Assembly: GCA_002423495.1 (NCBI GenBank)
Contig: DIWN01000012.1
Coordinates: forward strand, 18,913 to 47,846
From: Anaerolineaceae bacterium UBA6105
Lineage (GTDB): Bacteria > Chloroflexota > Anaerolineae > Anaerolineales > Anaerolineaceae
DNA length: 28,934 bases
Direction: 5' to 3'
In this document: positions 7,333 to 13,920 of the stretch, one piece after another
Position numbering within the stretch: the stretch's first letter is position 1
Layout of the letters: each line of letters starts with the position of its first letter
Program-made: the position numbers and the translations under genes
The notes under the pieces: generated by a model
Told to the model about the DNA's origin: nothing
The model's database searches: none
Seen by the model: the letters and a program-made list of their open reading frames with translations, nothing else

Positions 7333-9534
7333 CTACTGAACTAAGAATGTCGCTGAAGCTGTTGCTGTCGTATACCCAGCCTTGGTCACAGTTGCATTCA
7401 AATTATAAGTACCAGTTCCCGTCTTGCGCACGTTAAGGCGATAACTGAGGATAAATTCGCCAGTGGTTCCGGTTATACCAGTATAGGTAGTAACGGTGCC
7501 ATTTGACGAAGTGAGCGTTAGGCTGACAGAGGCTGAAGCAACTGCGGCTCCAGCCTGGTCTTTTACGGTTACCGTTACATTGACCTTCTCGCGGTCAACA
7601 TAAGATTCTTTATCCGTCGTAATGGATGCGACCAAAGCCTGTTCTACACCTGTTTGCGTGATAGTCACAGTAACCTGTTTAGTGGCACTTAAACCGCCAT
7701 TATCTGTAACTGTTGCCACAATCGTGTTGGTACCGACTGGAAGATCAGCGGTAATGAAGCTTGCTCCGGTATGGAGCGTCACATCGCCGAGTTTCCAAAC
7801 AATTGCGTCACTCAGTGAACCGTCTTCGGTATCATTTGCGGTGGCGGTGAAGGTAACTGTTTCGTCTTCCGTAAAGGAAGAATTATTAGCAGGACTTGTA
7901 ATTGTCAGAGTCGGAGCGGTATTCACGGGAGGTGTTGTGCCGCCGCCCTCATACCCCAGGTATTCCAGGGCTGCCCTGGCTTGCACCAGGCCGTAACCAT
8001 AGTAAACGTCTCTTCCCGCTACGCCGAGGTCTTGTGCTGTGGCGGTGAGGGCGTTTCTGATTTCAACGTTTGTCAACGATGGGTCATAGCTCCAAACCAA
8101 AGCCGCAACCGCTGAAACATGCGGAGTGGCCATGGATGTGCCATCCCAGGCTTCATAGCCGGATCCGGGTTTCTCAATTGCGCTAAATACTGTTGCAGTT
8201 AGGCCGAGTTTATTCGCCACCAGGTATTGACCGTCTTCCTGGCTTAAAGAAAGGCCGATGATCGAGGTGCTGTTGCCCTCTCCCAGGGTTCCCAGGAAGG
8301 GTCCTGGTTCATTATTATAGACAATCGCTGCAACACCTCCACCTGCCTGCGCATTAGTAACCTTGGTATAAAAGTCAATAATTCCGCGCTCACAAAGCAC
8401 GACTTTCCCAGACCAGGAACCAACTGAATCGCAGAGTCCACCATAAACCAGCGCACCGTTTGCTGTTCCGAGTCCAGAATATTCAATGTGTAAAACATCA
8501 TAATCTGCACCATCTACAGTGAGAGTGTTAGTCTCCAGGTAGGGAAGCGTGGAAAGCACAGCCACACCAGGTGCAGCAATTTCCACCTGGCTGTTAAATT
8601 GCGAGAAATCAGCTACAACTTTGTTGCTGTCAATCGCTGCCACCGACATTACTGAGTCGTAAGAAGCGGGATAAGAATAAGAACTGACGCCATCATTACC
8701 AGCAGCTGCAATGCTGAGCACACCAGCAGCGTAAGCATTAGCAAAGGCTGTCAGTTCGCTCCGTACTGAGCGTGAACCGCCCAGGCTCATGCTGACCACA
8801 TTCGCGCCAGCAGCCTGGCAGCGGGAAAGCGCGTCAACCAGATTGGAGGCGTAGGTTGCATTCCCGTCATCAGCAAAGAACTTGATAATATGAAGGTTCA
8901 CAGTTCCAGGCGTTACACCGACCACACCGAGGCTGTTGTTCTCAGCGGCGATCGTACCGCCAACATGTGAGCCGTGCCCAAAACCATCCCGCGCCCAGTT
9001 ATCATCAACCTGCGAATAACCACCCCCAGCATTTGGCAGGTCTTCATGATCCTGATAGTAACCAGAATCAATGATGCAAAGCGTGCGGTTTGCGCCGGTG
9101 GGTGCACCAGCATCCACAACGCCATCGCGGTCTACATCCCATACATCACGCGCTTGAACCATGTCGATACCATAAGGCACGATCTGACCAAGCTCATCCA
9201 CAACATCCAGAGCTGCTTCTGTTACATGCCCCTCCATTGCGCTGATGGGATATCGTTCGGCATCTTCTTCAACCTCGATGACCCAGGGGTTGTTGAGGAT
9301 CCCGTTCAGGGCAGCCGCCGGGAGACTGACAACATAGGCGCCAAGCTCAGGAAAATCATAATGGATCTGGCTGCTGCTTGAACTTAAAGCCTTAAAAACT
9401 TCAGACTTTCCCCCATCACGGTAGGAAACCCAAACCCGGACCGTATCCGATGGGTCTGCCATAACCGGACTTGCGACGCTGAATAACAGCATCAGTACAA
9501 CAGATAGGACGAACAGTACTCTTTTTTTGTGCAT
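7333..9534 (-). CDS. Secreted subtilisin-like serine protease (S8) with PA insert and Ig-like C-terminus
   Basis: A 733-residue exported protease. The N-terminus has a signal peptide (MHKKR, a hydrophobic stretch to about residue 20, likely cleavage after PVMA at 26), then an I9-like propeptide (about 30-95). The catalytic triad is D156 (IIDSG), H187 (GHGSH) and S467 (GTSMATPHV), with oxyanion N280 (AAGN). A protease-associated (PA) domain of about 110 residues (340-450) is inserted between N280 and S467, as in many cell-envelope and pyrolysin-type subtilases. After a GGGTTPP linker come two beta-sandwich repeats, one PKD/Ig-like (about 540-635) and one Big-like (about 640-733). There is no LPXTG or membrane anchor. 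The ribosome binding site is AAGGAG. It lies between two amino-acid/acyl-CoA catabolic operons, consistent with feeding them by extracellular proteolysis (inference). Confidence 0.93.
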   Translation of the reverse strand: MHKKRVLFVLSVVLMLLFSVASPVMADPSDTVRVWVSYRDGGKSEVFKALSSSSSQIHYDFPELGAYVVSLPAAALNGILNNPWVIEVEEDAERYPISAMEGHVTEAALDVVDELGQIVPYGIDMVQARDVWDVDRDGVVDAGAPTGANRTLCIIDSGYYQDHEDLPNAGGGYSQVDDNWARDGFGHGSHVGGTIAAENNSLGVVGVTPGTVNLHIIKFFADDGNATYASNLVDALSRCQAAGANVVSMSLGGSRSVRSELTAFANAYAAGVLSIAAAGNDGVSSYSYPASYDSVMSVAAIDSNKVVADFSQFNSQVEIAAPGVAVLSTLPYLETNTLTVDGADYDVLHIEYSGLGTANGALVYGGLCDSVGSWSGKVVLCERGIIDFYTKVTNAQAGGGVAAIVYNNEPGPFLGTLGEGNSTSIIGLSLSQEDGQYLVANKLGLTATVFSAIEKPGSGYEAWDGTSMATPHVSAVAALVWSYDPSLTNVEIRNALTATAQDLGVAGRDVYYGYGLVQARAALEYLGYEGGGTTPPVNTAPTLTITSPANNSSFTEDETVTFTATANDTEDGSLSDAIVWKLGDVTLHTGASFITADLPVGTNTIVATVTDNGGLSATKQVTVTITQTGVEQALVASITTDKESYVDREKVNVTVTVKDQAGAAVASASVSLTLTSSNGTVTTYTGITGTTGEFILSYRLNVRKTGTGTYNLNATVTKAGYTTATASATFLVQ

Positions 9535-9744
9535 TTTTTACTCCTTGTTGTTAAAGATGGTTGGAATTTGAACAATTTTACACCTTAATTTCTCAAAGAT
9601 AGGTAAATTGAATCAATATTAGTAAATTGATAAATCTGTCTTCTAATGGTCAAATATATTTATTTTCTGTTTTGCTAAGAAGATTGGGTTGAGTATCTGT
9701 CAGCATTATCCCGTTGATTAAACGAATATGGCTGATTTCAAAAA

Positions 9745-9772
9745 AAGGTGCAGTTGATGTGAACTGCACCTT
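9745..9772 (-). terminator. Terminator of the thiolase-crt-hbd operon
   Basis: An 11-bp perfect inverted repeat, AAGGTGCAGTT / AACTGCACCTT, with a 6-nt loop sits 17 nt past the hbd stop on the minus strand. On that strand it runs into TTTTTT, a standard intrinsic terminator. The rest of the 9535-9788 gap is AT-rich and must hold the protease promoter, which I could not place convincingly. Confidence 0.85.
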
Positions 9773-9788
9773 ACTCATTTTTTAAAAT

Positions 9789-10622
9789 CTAGTAGTTGTA
9801 AAATCCCTCGCCGGTTTTGCGTCCAAGCTTGCCGCCCCGGATCATCTTGCGCAGCAAGGGATGTGGGCGGTATTTGCTATCGCCAGTTTCGCTGTAGAGG
9901 ACTTCCATGATTGCCAGGCAGACATCCAACCCGATCAGATCGCCTAATTCCAAGGGGCCCATCGGGTGGTTGGCTCCAAGTTTCATGGCAGTGTCGATGC
10001 CCTCAGCGCTGGCAACACCTTCGGCAAAAATGCCCACAGCTTCGTTGATCATTGGGATCAGGATACGATTGACCACAAAGCCGGCTGATTCTTTGACCTC
10101 AACCGGGGTTTTGCCCAGTTCTCTAGCGATCTCAGAAACCTGCTGCACCACCTCCGCAGGAGTAGAAAGCCCAGGAATAACTTCCACCAGTTTCATGACG
10201 GGCGCGGGGTTGAAGAAGTGCATCCCAACCAGGGGATGGCTTAAGCCCTGGGCGATTTCGGTGATCGAGAGCGAGGAAGTATTGCTTGCAAATATGCACT
10301 CAGGTTTGGCAATTAGGTCTAAAGCTTTGAAAGTTTCCCGCTTGACGGACATCTCTTCCAGTACAGCTTCCACCACCAGGTCACAATCCGCGCAATCTTT
10401 GAGCAAACCAGCTGTGATGCGTGCGTTCACCTGATCGGCAGCCGCTTGCTCCATTTTGCCGCGATCAACCCGGCTTTGCAGGCCTTTGGCGATGCGCTGG
10501 TGCCCTTTTTGCGCGAGTTCAAGGTTGATATCGGTGAGAATGACTTCGTATCCATCGGTTTGAGCGAACGCCTGGGCAATTCCGCTGCCCATGGTGCCTG
10601 CTCCGATCACTGCTACTTTCAT
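9789..10622 (-). CDS. hbd: 3-hydroxybutyryl-CoA dehydrogenase
   Basis: A 277-residue NAD(P)-dependent dehydrogenase interconverting acetoacetyl-CoA and 3-hydroxybutyryl-CoA. The N-terminal Rossmann motif is GAGTMGSG (residues 7-14), with D31 at the end of the second strand suggesting NAD(H). The catalytic His-Glu pair is in GMHFFNPAPVMKLVEV (H135, E147), and the C-terminal helical domain contains PMGPLELGDLIGLD. The length is typical of the short bacterial form. The start at 10622 is preceded by AAAGGAG at good spacing. An upstream in-frame TTG at 10640 would put the Shine-Dalgarno inside the gene and was not used. It is last in a minus-strand operon with crt and a thiolase, and followed by a terminator. 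Confidence 0.95.
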   Translation of the reverse strand: MKVAVIGAGTMGSGIAQAFAQTDGYEVILTDINLELAQKGHQRIAKGLQSRVDRGKMEQAAADQVNARITAGLLKDCADCDLVVEAVLEEMSVKRETFKALDLIAKPECIFASNTSSLSITEIAQGLSHPLVGMHFFNPAPVMKLVEVIPGLSTPAEVVQQVSEIARELGKTPVEVKESAGFVVNRILIPMINEAVGIFAEGVASAEGIDTAMKLGANHPMGPLELGDLIGLDVCLAIMEVLYSETGDSKYRPHPLLRKMIRGGKLGRKTGEGFYNY

Positions 10623-10638
10623 TTTTTCTCCTTTTAGC

Positions 10639-10669
10639 AAAGCAGCCTGAAGTTATTACAGGCTGCTTT
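10639..10669. repeat. Inverted repeat in the crt-hbd gap
   Basis: A perfect 11-bp stem, AAAGCAGCCTG / CAGGCTGCTTT, with a 9-nt loop fills most of the gap between crt and hbd. On the minus (transcribed) strand it is followed only by TTT and then by the hbd ribosome binding site. On the plus strand it is followed by TTTTTT. It could be an mRNA processing or stability element, a partial attenuator, or a block to antisense transcription. Confidence 0.7.
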
Positions 10670-10677
10670 TTTGATGT

Positions 10678-11457
10678 TTATTTGTTTTTGAAGACTTTCT
10701 CTTTGCGCTTCTCCAGGAAGGCCTGCATGCCTTCTTTTTGATCCTCAGTCGAAAAACAAGTGCTGAACAGGTCGACCTCGTGCTGGATCGCATCCGCAAT
10801 CGGCATGTCCAGGCCTTCATTCATAGCGCATTTGATGGTTCGAATAGCTATGGGGGCATTGCCGGCAATGCGATCAGCCATTTTCAAGGCTTCTACCAGT
10901 AAATCATCCCGGGGATAAACCGCGCTCACCAATCCGATTTGAAGGGCTTCTTCTGCCTTGACGTTTCTGCAGGTGAAAAGCAGTTCTTTCGCTTTCGAAG
11001 TTGAACCAATCACCCGCGCAAGGCGTTGGGTGCCCCCAAAACCCGGCGTGATTCCCAGACCGGCTTCAGGTTGACTAAAGACAGCGTTCTCACTGCAAAT
11101 TCGGATATCGCAGCTCAGTGCCAGCTCATTTCCACCGCCCAAAGCATAGCCGTTGATGGCAGCAATGACCGGCAGGGGAAAAGTTTCAATCTTTCTGAAT
11201 AGAGCATTCCCGGTTTCACTGAAAATCCGGGCTTCGCTCTCTTCCATATCGCTCATCTCGGCCACGTCCGCGCCGGCAATAAAGGCTTTCTCCCCTGCGC
11301 CCGTGATCACCAGGCAGCGGGTATTCTCAAGATCCACTCTATCCAGAACTTCATTCAGCTCAAGTAAAACAGCCTTGTTGATCGCGTTCAGAGCTTCCGG
11401 TCGGTTGATGGTGATCAGCCCAACCTGCCCTATCACTTCGTACTGAATTAGTGCCAT
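10678..11457 (-). CDS. crt: Enoyl-CoA hydratase (crotonase)
   Basis: A 259-residue crotonase-fold enzyme expected to hydrate crotonyl-CoA to 3-hydroxybutyryl-CoA or run in reverse. Both catalytic glutamates are present, E111 in GGGNELALSCD and E131 in QPEAGLGI. The oxyanion-hole segment AFIAGADVAEM is at residues 58-68. The length is typical of short-chain bacterial hydratases. It starts 2 nt downstream of the thiolase stop, so translation is probably coupled. In this neighbourhood it joins the crotonyl-CoA from lysine (via 3-aminobutyryl-CoA) with the acetoacetyl-CoA pool. Butyryl-CoA dehydrogenase and ETF genes are not in the window. Confidence 0.92.
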   Translation of the reverse strand: MALIQYEVIGQVGLITINRPEALNAINKAVLLELNEVLDRVDLENTRCLVITGAGEKAFIAGADVAEMSDMEESEARIFSETGNALFRKIETFPLPVIAAINGYALGGGNELALSCDIRICSENAVFSQPEAGLGITPGFGGTQRLARVIGSTSKAKELLFTCRNVKAEEALQIGLVSAVYPRDDLLVEALKMADRIAGNAPIAIRTIKCAMNEGLDMPIADAIQHEVDLFSTCFSTEDQKEGMQAFLEKRKEKVFKNK

Positions 11458-11459
11458 AC

Positions 11460-12650
11460 TTATGCCTCAGGTTTCGCAATCGCTGTGGCGCAACCCATGC
11501 CGCCACCGATACAGAGTGTTGCCAGGCCAAGTTTGGCGTTTTCCTGGCGCTTCATTTCATGGATCAGCGATACAAGAATTCGGCATCCGGAAGCGCCAAT
11601 CGGATGACCAAGCGCGACCGCACCGCCGTTGACGTTCAACTTGTCAGTGTCGATGCCCAGCTCACTGATGACTGCGAGTGATTGGGCGGCAAAAGCCTCA
11701 TTGGCTTCGATCACATCAAAATCCGCGATGGTCTTGCCCAATTTTTCCAACACTTTCTTGGTTGCAGGCACGGGACCCATACCCATAATCGAAGGATCAA
11801 CGCCTTCCAAAGCGCTTCCGAGCCAGATAGCCTCAGGGCTAACGCCGAGTTCGCGGGCTTTCTCTTCGCTCATCACGACTACGGCTGCGGCACCATCATT
11901 GATTGTTGACGAGTTGCCGGCTGTAACCATGCCGTCAGGTTTGAAGGCAGGCCTGAGCTTTGCCAGCCCCTCTGCCGTTGTCTCCCCGCGGATGCCTTCA
12001 TCTTCAACAAAATCGATCACATCCCGTTTGATGCGTACCTGGACCGCTACGATTTCGTCCACAAACTTACCCTCAGCCTGGGCTTTGGCGGCTTTTTGCT
12101 GCGAGATGGCAGAGAATTTATCCATTTCCTCACGGGTAAGTTTCCATTGTTCCGCAATATTTTCAGCCGTGATGCCCATGTGCAACTGGCTGAAAGCATC
12201 CGTCAAACCATCATTCACCATCGTGTCTACCAGTTTGCCGTCTCCAAGACGATAGCCAGCCCGTGCCTGGGGAAGCGCATAAGCAGAAGCCGACATATTT
12301 TCCATGCCGCCTGCCACCACCACGTCCGCTTCACCAAGCAAAACCATCCTGGCCGCCATGTTGACTGCCTCAAGACCAGAGCCACAGACAACATTGATGG
12401 TCACAGCCGGAGATTCAACAGGGATACCAGCGCTTACAGCCGCCTGGCGGGTAACATTCTGCCCCTGTGCGGCCTGCAGAACGCAGCCCATGTAGACCAT
12501 ATCCACATCTGTGGGCTGGATACCTGCCCGGTGGATGGCTTCCCGGATGACGACTTCGCCAAGTTTTGCAACAGGAACGCTTGAGAGCATGCCGCTCATC
12601 TTACCTATTGCGGTACGACACGACCCAGCAATGACGATCTTTTTATCCAT
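11460..12650 (-). CDS. atoB: Acetyl-CoA acetyltransferase (thiolase)
   Basis: A 396-residue biosynthetic/degradative thiolase of the classic type. The nucleophilic cysteine is C89 (NVVCGSG), the general-base histidine H349 (GHPIGASG) and the second cysteine C380 (CIGGGMG). NEAFAAQ at residues 317-323 is the conserved oxyanion segment. It catalyses acetoacetyl-CoA + CoA to two acetyl-CoA, and the acetoacetyl-CoA can come from AtoDA in the lysine operon. It is the first gene of the minus-strand operon thiolase-crt-hbd. A GAAAGGG ribosome binding site lies about 9 nt before the ATG. Its promoter should be in 12651-12870, but no clear -35/-10 pair was found there. The symbol could equally be thlA. 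Confidence 0.94.
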   Translation of the reverse strand: MDKKIVIAGSCRTAIGKMSGMLSSVPVAKLGEVVIREAIHRAGIQPTDVDMVYMGCVLQAAQGQNVTRQAAVSAGIPVESPAVTINVVCGSGLEAVNMAARMVLLGEADVVVAGGMENMSASAYALPQARAGYRLGDGKLVDTMVNDGLTDAFSQLHMGITAENIAEQWKLTREEMDKFSAISQQKAAKAQAEGKFVDEIVAVQVRIKRDVIDFVEDEGIRGETTAEGLAKLRPAFKPDGMVTAGNSSTINDGAAAVVVMSEEKARELGVSPEAIWLGSALEGVDPSIMGMGPVPATKKVLEKLGKTIADFDVIEANEAFAAQSLAVISELGIDTDKLNVNGGAVALGHPIGASGCRILVSLIHEMKRQENAKLGLATLCIGGGMGCATAIAKPEA

Positions 12651-12876
12651 AAATGAATCCCTTTCAAAAGGATCTGGGGGTGAGATTTGACAGAAAACAA
12701 GCGCGGGTTAAGTCAAGGCGAGTTGAAATCTGCCTCCCAGACCGGATTGTTTGCCTGAATTATCCCATAGAATCTGCATTTTTTCCCTCTTTTCTCCAAA
12801 AGAAATCTAAAACCTAAACCACCTCCCCCTAATCACCGCGTCAATGAATTTTCATTTCACCAAACACAGGCTTTTC

Positions 12877-12905
12877 TTGACATTAGAACAATTGTTCTAT
12901 ATAAT
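12877..12905 (+). promoter_or_regulatory. Consensus sigma-70 promoter of the polymerase cassette
   Basis: TTGACA at 12877-12882 and TATAAT at 12900-12905 are separated by exactly 17 bp, a perfect consensus promoter. Transcription should start about 6-7 nt after the -10 box, which is at or next to the ATG at 12912. The message would therefore be leaderless, in keeping with the absence of a Shine-Dalgarno sequence. Such a strong core promoter needs a repressor to be kept quiet, and the spacer contains one candidate operator. Confidence 0.9.
12884..12899. promoter_or_regulatory. Putative LexA (SOS) box
   Basis: TAGAACAATTGTTCTA is a perfect 16-bp palindrome containing GAACN4GTTC, the core of the Bacillus/Gram-positive LexA (DinR) box. 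It fills the spacer between the -35 and -10 elements, so bound repressor would exclude RNA polymerase. A further half-site TTAGAAC at 12905-12911 repeats TTAGAAC of 12883-12889 at a 22-bp offset (two helical turns). The lexA gene is not in the window, so recognition by this organism's LexA is inferred. Confidence 0.8.
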
Positions 12906-12911
12906 TAGAAC

Positions 12912-13475
12912 ATGGAAAACTCACTGATACCTTTCAGCACTCCCCTGCCCTCCAGGCGTTTTCTGGCGATTGGCGCGCATGCGCTTTCCAACAAAATGCT
13001 GGAATTGATCGCCAAATTAAGCCTGATGCAGCCTGTTACTGTGCTGGACTGCGGTAATCGTTCCAATATGTATTCGGTTGCCAAAATGATCCGCCCCTAC
13101 ACCTCCGACCCCGTGCGGGTTATGTGCAATATCCGTCTATCACGCGCCTTCACCTGCTACCAGGTGCTGGCGATGCTGCAGGCTGTAGCTGCCAACCCGC
13201 CGCAGGAGCCGTTGGTGGTGCTGGATCTGCTGGCGACCTTTCTCGACGAAGACGTCGAGCTCAAAGACGCGCAGCGCCTGCTGGACCAAAGCCTCGCCTT
13301 GCTGACGCAGCTGAGCGACTCGGCACCCGTGGTCATCAGCGTGCGACCCATCCCGCTGATTGCCCATCAGCGCGCCATTTTGCTTGAACTGCTCAAAAAC
13401 AATGTGGATGTTTGTTGGGAAGAGCCGCTTGCATTGCAAGCCGCACAGCAGATACAAATACCACTTTTTGGCTGA
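12912..13475 (+). CDS. RecA/Rad51-like protein without a P-loop, ImuA-like, C-terminal clamp-binding peptide
   Basis: A 187-residue protein resembling the core of RadA/Rad51-family ATPases. VTVLDCGNRSN (residues 42-52) matches the strand after the P-loop. NIRLSRAFTCYQ (73-84) matches the R-x-ARA segment, PLVVLDLLATFLDED (100-114) the Walker B strand, and APVVISVRP (138-146) the next core strand. The Walker A position (about 20-30, IGAHALSNKM) has no GxxxxGK[ST], so ATP hydrolysis is doubtful. The last residues are QIPLFG, with Q182-F186 fitting the beta sliding-clamp pentapeptide QLxLF. The start ATG directly follows the promoter and is probably leaderless. ImuA of the imuA-imuB-dnaE2 cassette is also a small RecA-like protein under LexA control, so an accessory role in translesion synthesis is inferred. 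No characterised homologue is recognised. Confidence 0.75.
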   Translation: MENSLIPFSTPLPSRRFLAIGAHALSNKMLELIAKLSLMQPVTVLDCGNRSNMYSVAKMIRPYTSDPVRVMCNIRLSRAFTCYQVLAMLQAVAANPPQEPLVVLDLLATFLDEDVELKDAQRLLDQSLALLTQLSDSAPVVISVRPIPLIAHQRAILLELLKNNVDVCWEEPLALQAAQQIQIPLFG

Positions 13476-13482
13476 GGTTCTC

Positions 13483-13920
13483 ATGGGACGCACGATCGCT
13501 TCAATTACCCAAACCTGGCAGGAAGAAGAAGCCGCACTCAAGCGCTTCAAACGCGCCCTGCGCAAGGACGACCAGATCCTTTTGGATGAACTTCTGGTTA
13601 TGTCGCGTTTGCATCTGGCTGAAGCCTCCTATGCTTCTAATCTTTACCCGCTGGACATGTACCTGATTGCCATCCTGCTGGAGCTCTACAAACAACTCAA
13701 ATCCATGCAGAAAGCGCTGCCCAATGCGGACCCTTTTAAAGCCGAGCGCGTTGAGGCAGAAAAGGAAGATGAATTCATTCAACTGCTAAACGCCACCGTC
13801 TCAGCCTTATTTGACGCCCCACAGAAGGAAACGGCAGCAGACCTGGTGGAAATCCCTCCGGAAGTGCAGCCCGAGCCTGCCAACGCCTTGAACTATGCTG
13901 ACTTTGAGGAGGCACCCTGA
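13483..13920 (+). CDS. Small helical acidic protein between the RecA-like and PolB genes
   Basis: A 145-residue protein I do not recognise. It is predicted mostly alpha-helical. An amphipathic, charged N-terminal part (QEEEAALKRFKRALRKDD, residues 12-29) is followed by a hydrophobic helix-rich centre (DMYLIAILLELYKQLKSM, about 58-75). The tail is acidic and proline-containing, probably disordered, from about residue 112. There is no enzyme motif, signal peptide or zinc site. The ATG at 13483 lies 7 nt after the previous stop, and the same frame is open further upstream but there overlaps the RecA-like gene. Its stop overlaps the polymerase start (TGATG), which implies coupled translation. It is likely an adaptor or structural subunit of the same complex. 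Confidence 0.72.
   Translation: MGRTIASITQTWQEEEAALKRFKRALRKDDQILLDELLVMSRLHLAEASYASNLYPLDMYLIAILLELYKQLKSMQKALPNADPFKAERVEAEKEDEFIQLLNATVSALFDAPQKETAADLVEIPPEVQPEPANALNYADFEEAP

Noticed and set aside
9600..9640. Repeated GTAAATTGA words in the protease upstream region
   Set aside because: Two short AT-rich copies in an AT-rich gap, with no promoter or operator spacing that I could defend.
11629..12255. 208-codon plus-strand frame opposite the thiolase
   Set aside because: Serine/threonine-rich low-complexity translation typical of an antisense shadow. The thiolase on the minus strand has all catalytic residues.
12843..12856. Palindrome AATGAATTTTCATT upstream of the cassette
   Set aside because: AT-rich and short, with no match to a known operator. 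It is probably chance in a 260-nt non-coding gap.
13360..13482. Upstream extension of the small cassette protein
   Set aside because: It overlaps the end of the RecA-like gene, and the extension reads like out-of-frame coding sequence. The ATG at 13483 fits the spacing after the preceding stop.
13483..13920. Reading the small cassette protein as ImuB
   Set aside because: It has 145 residues and no Y-family palm or little-finger signatures. Only the gene position is similar.
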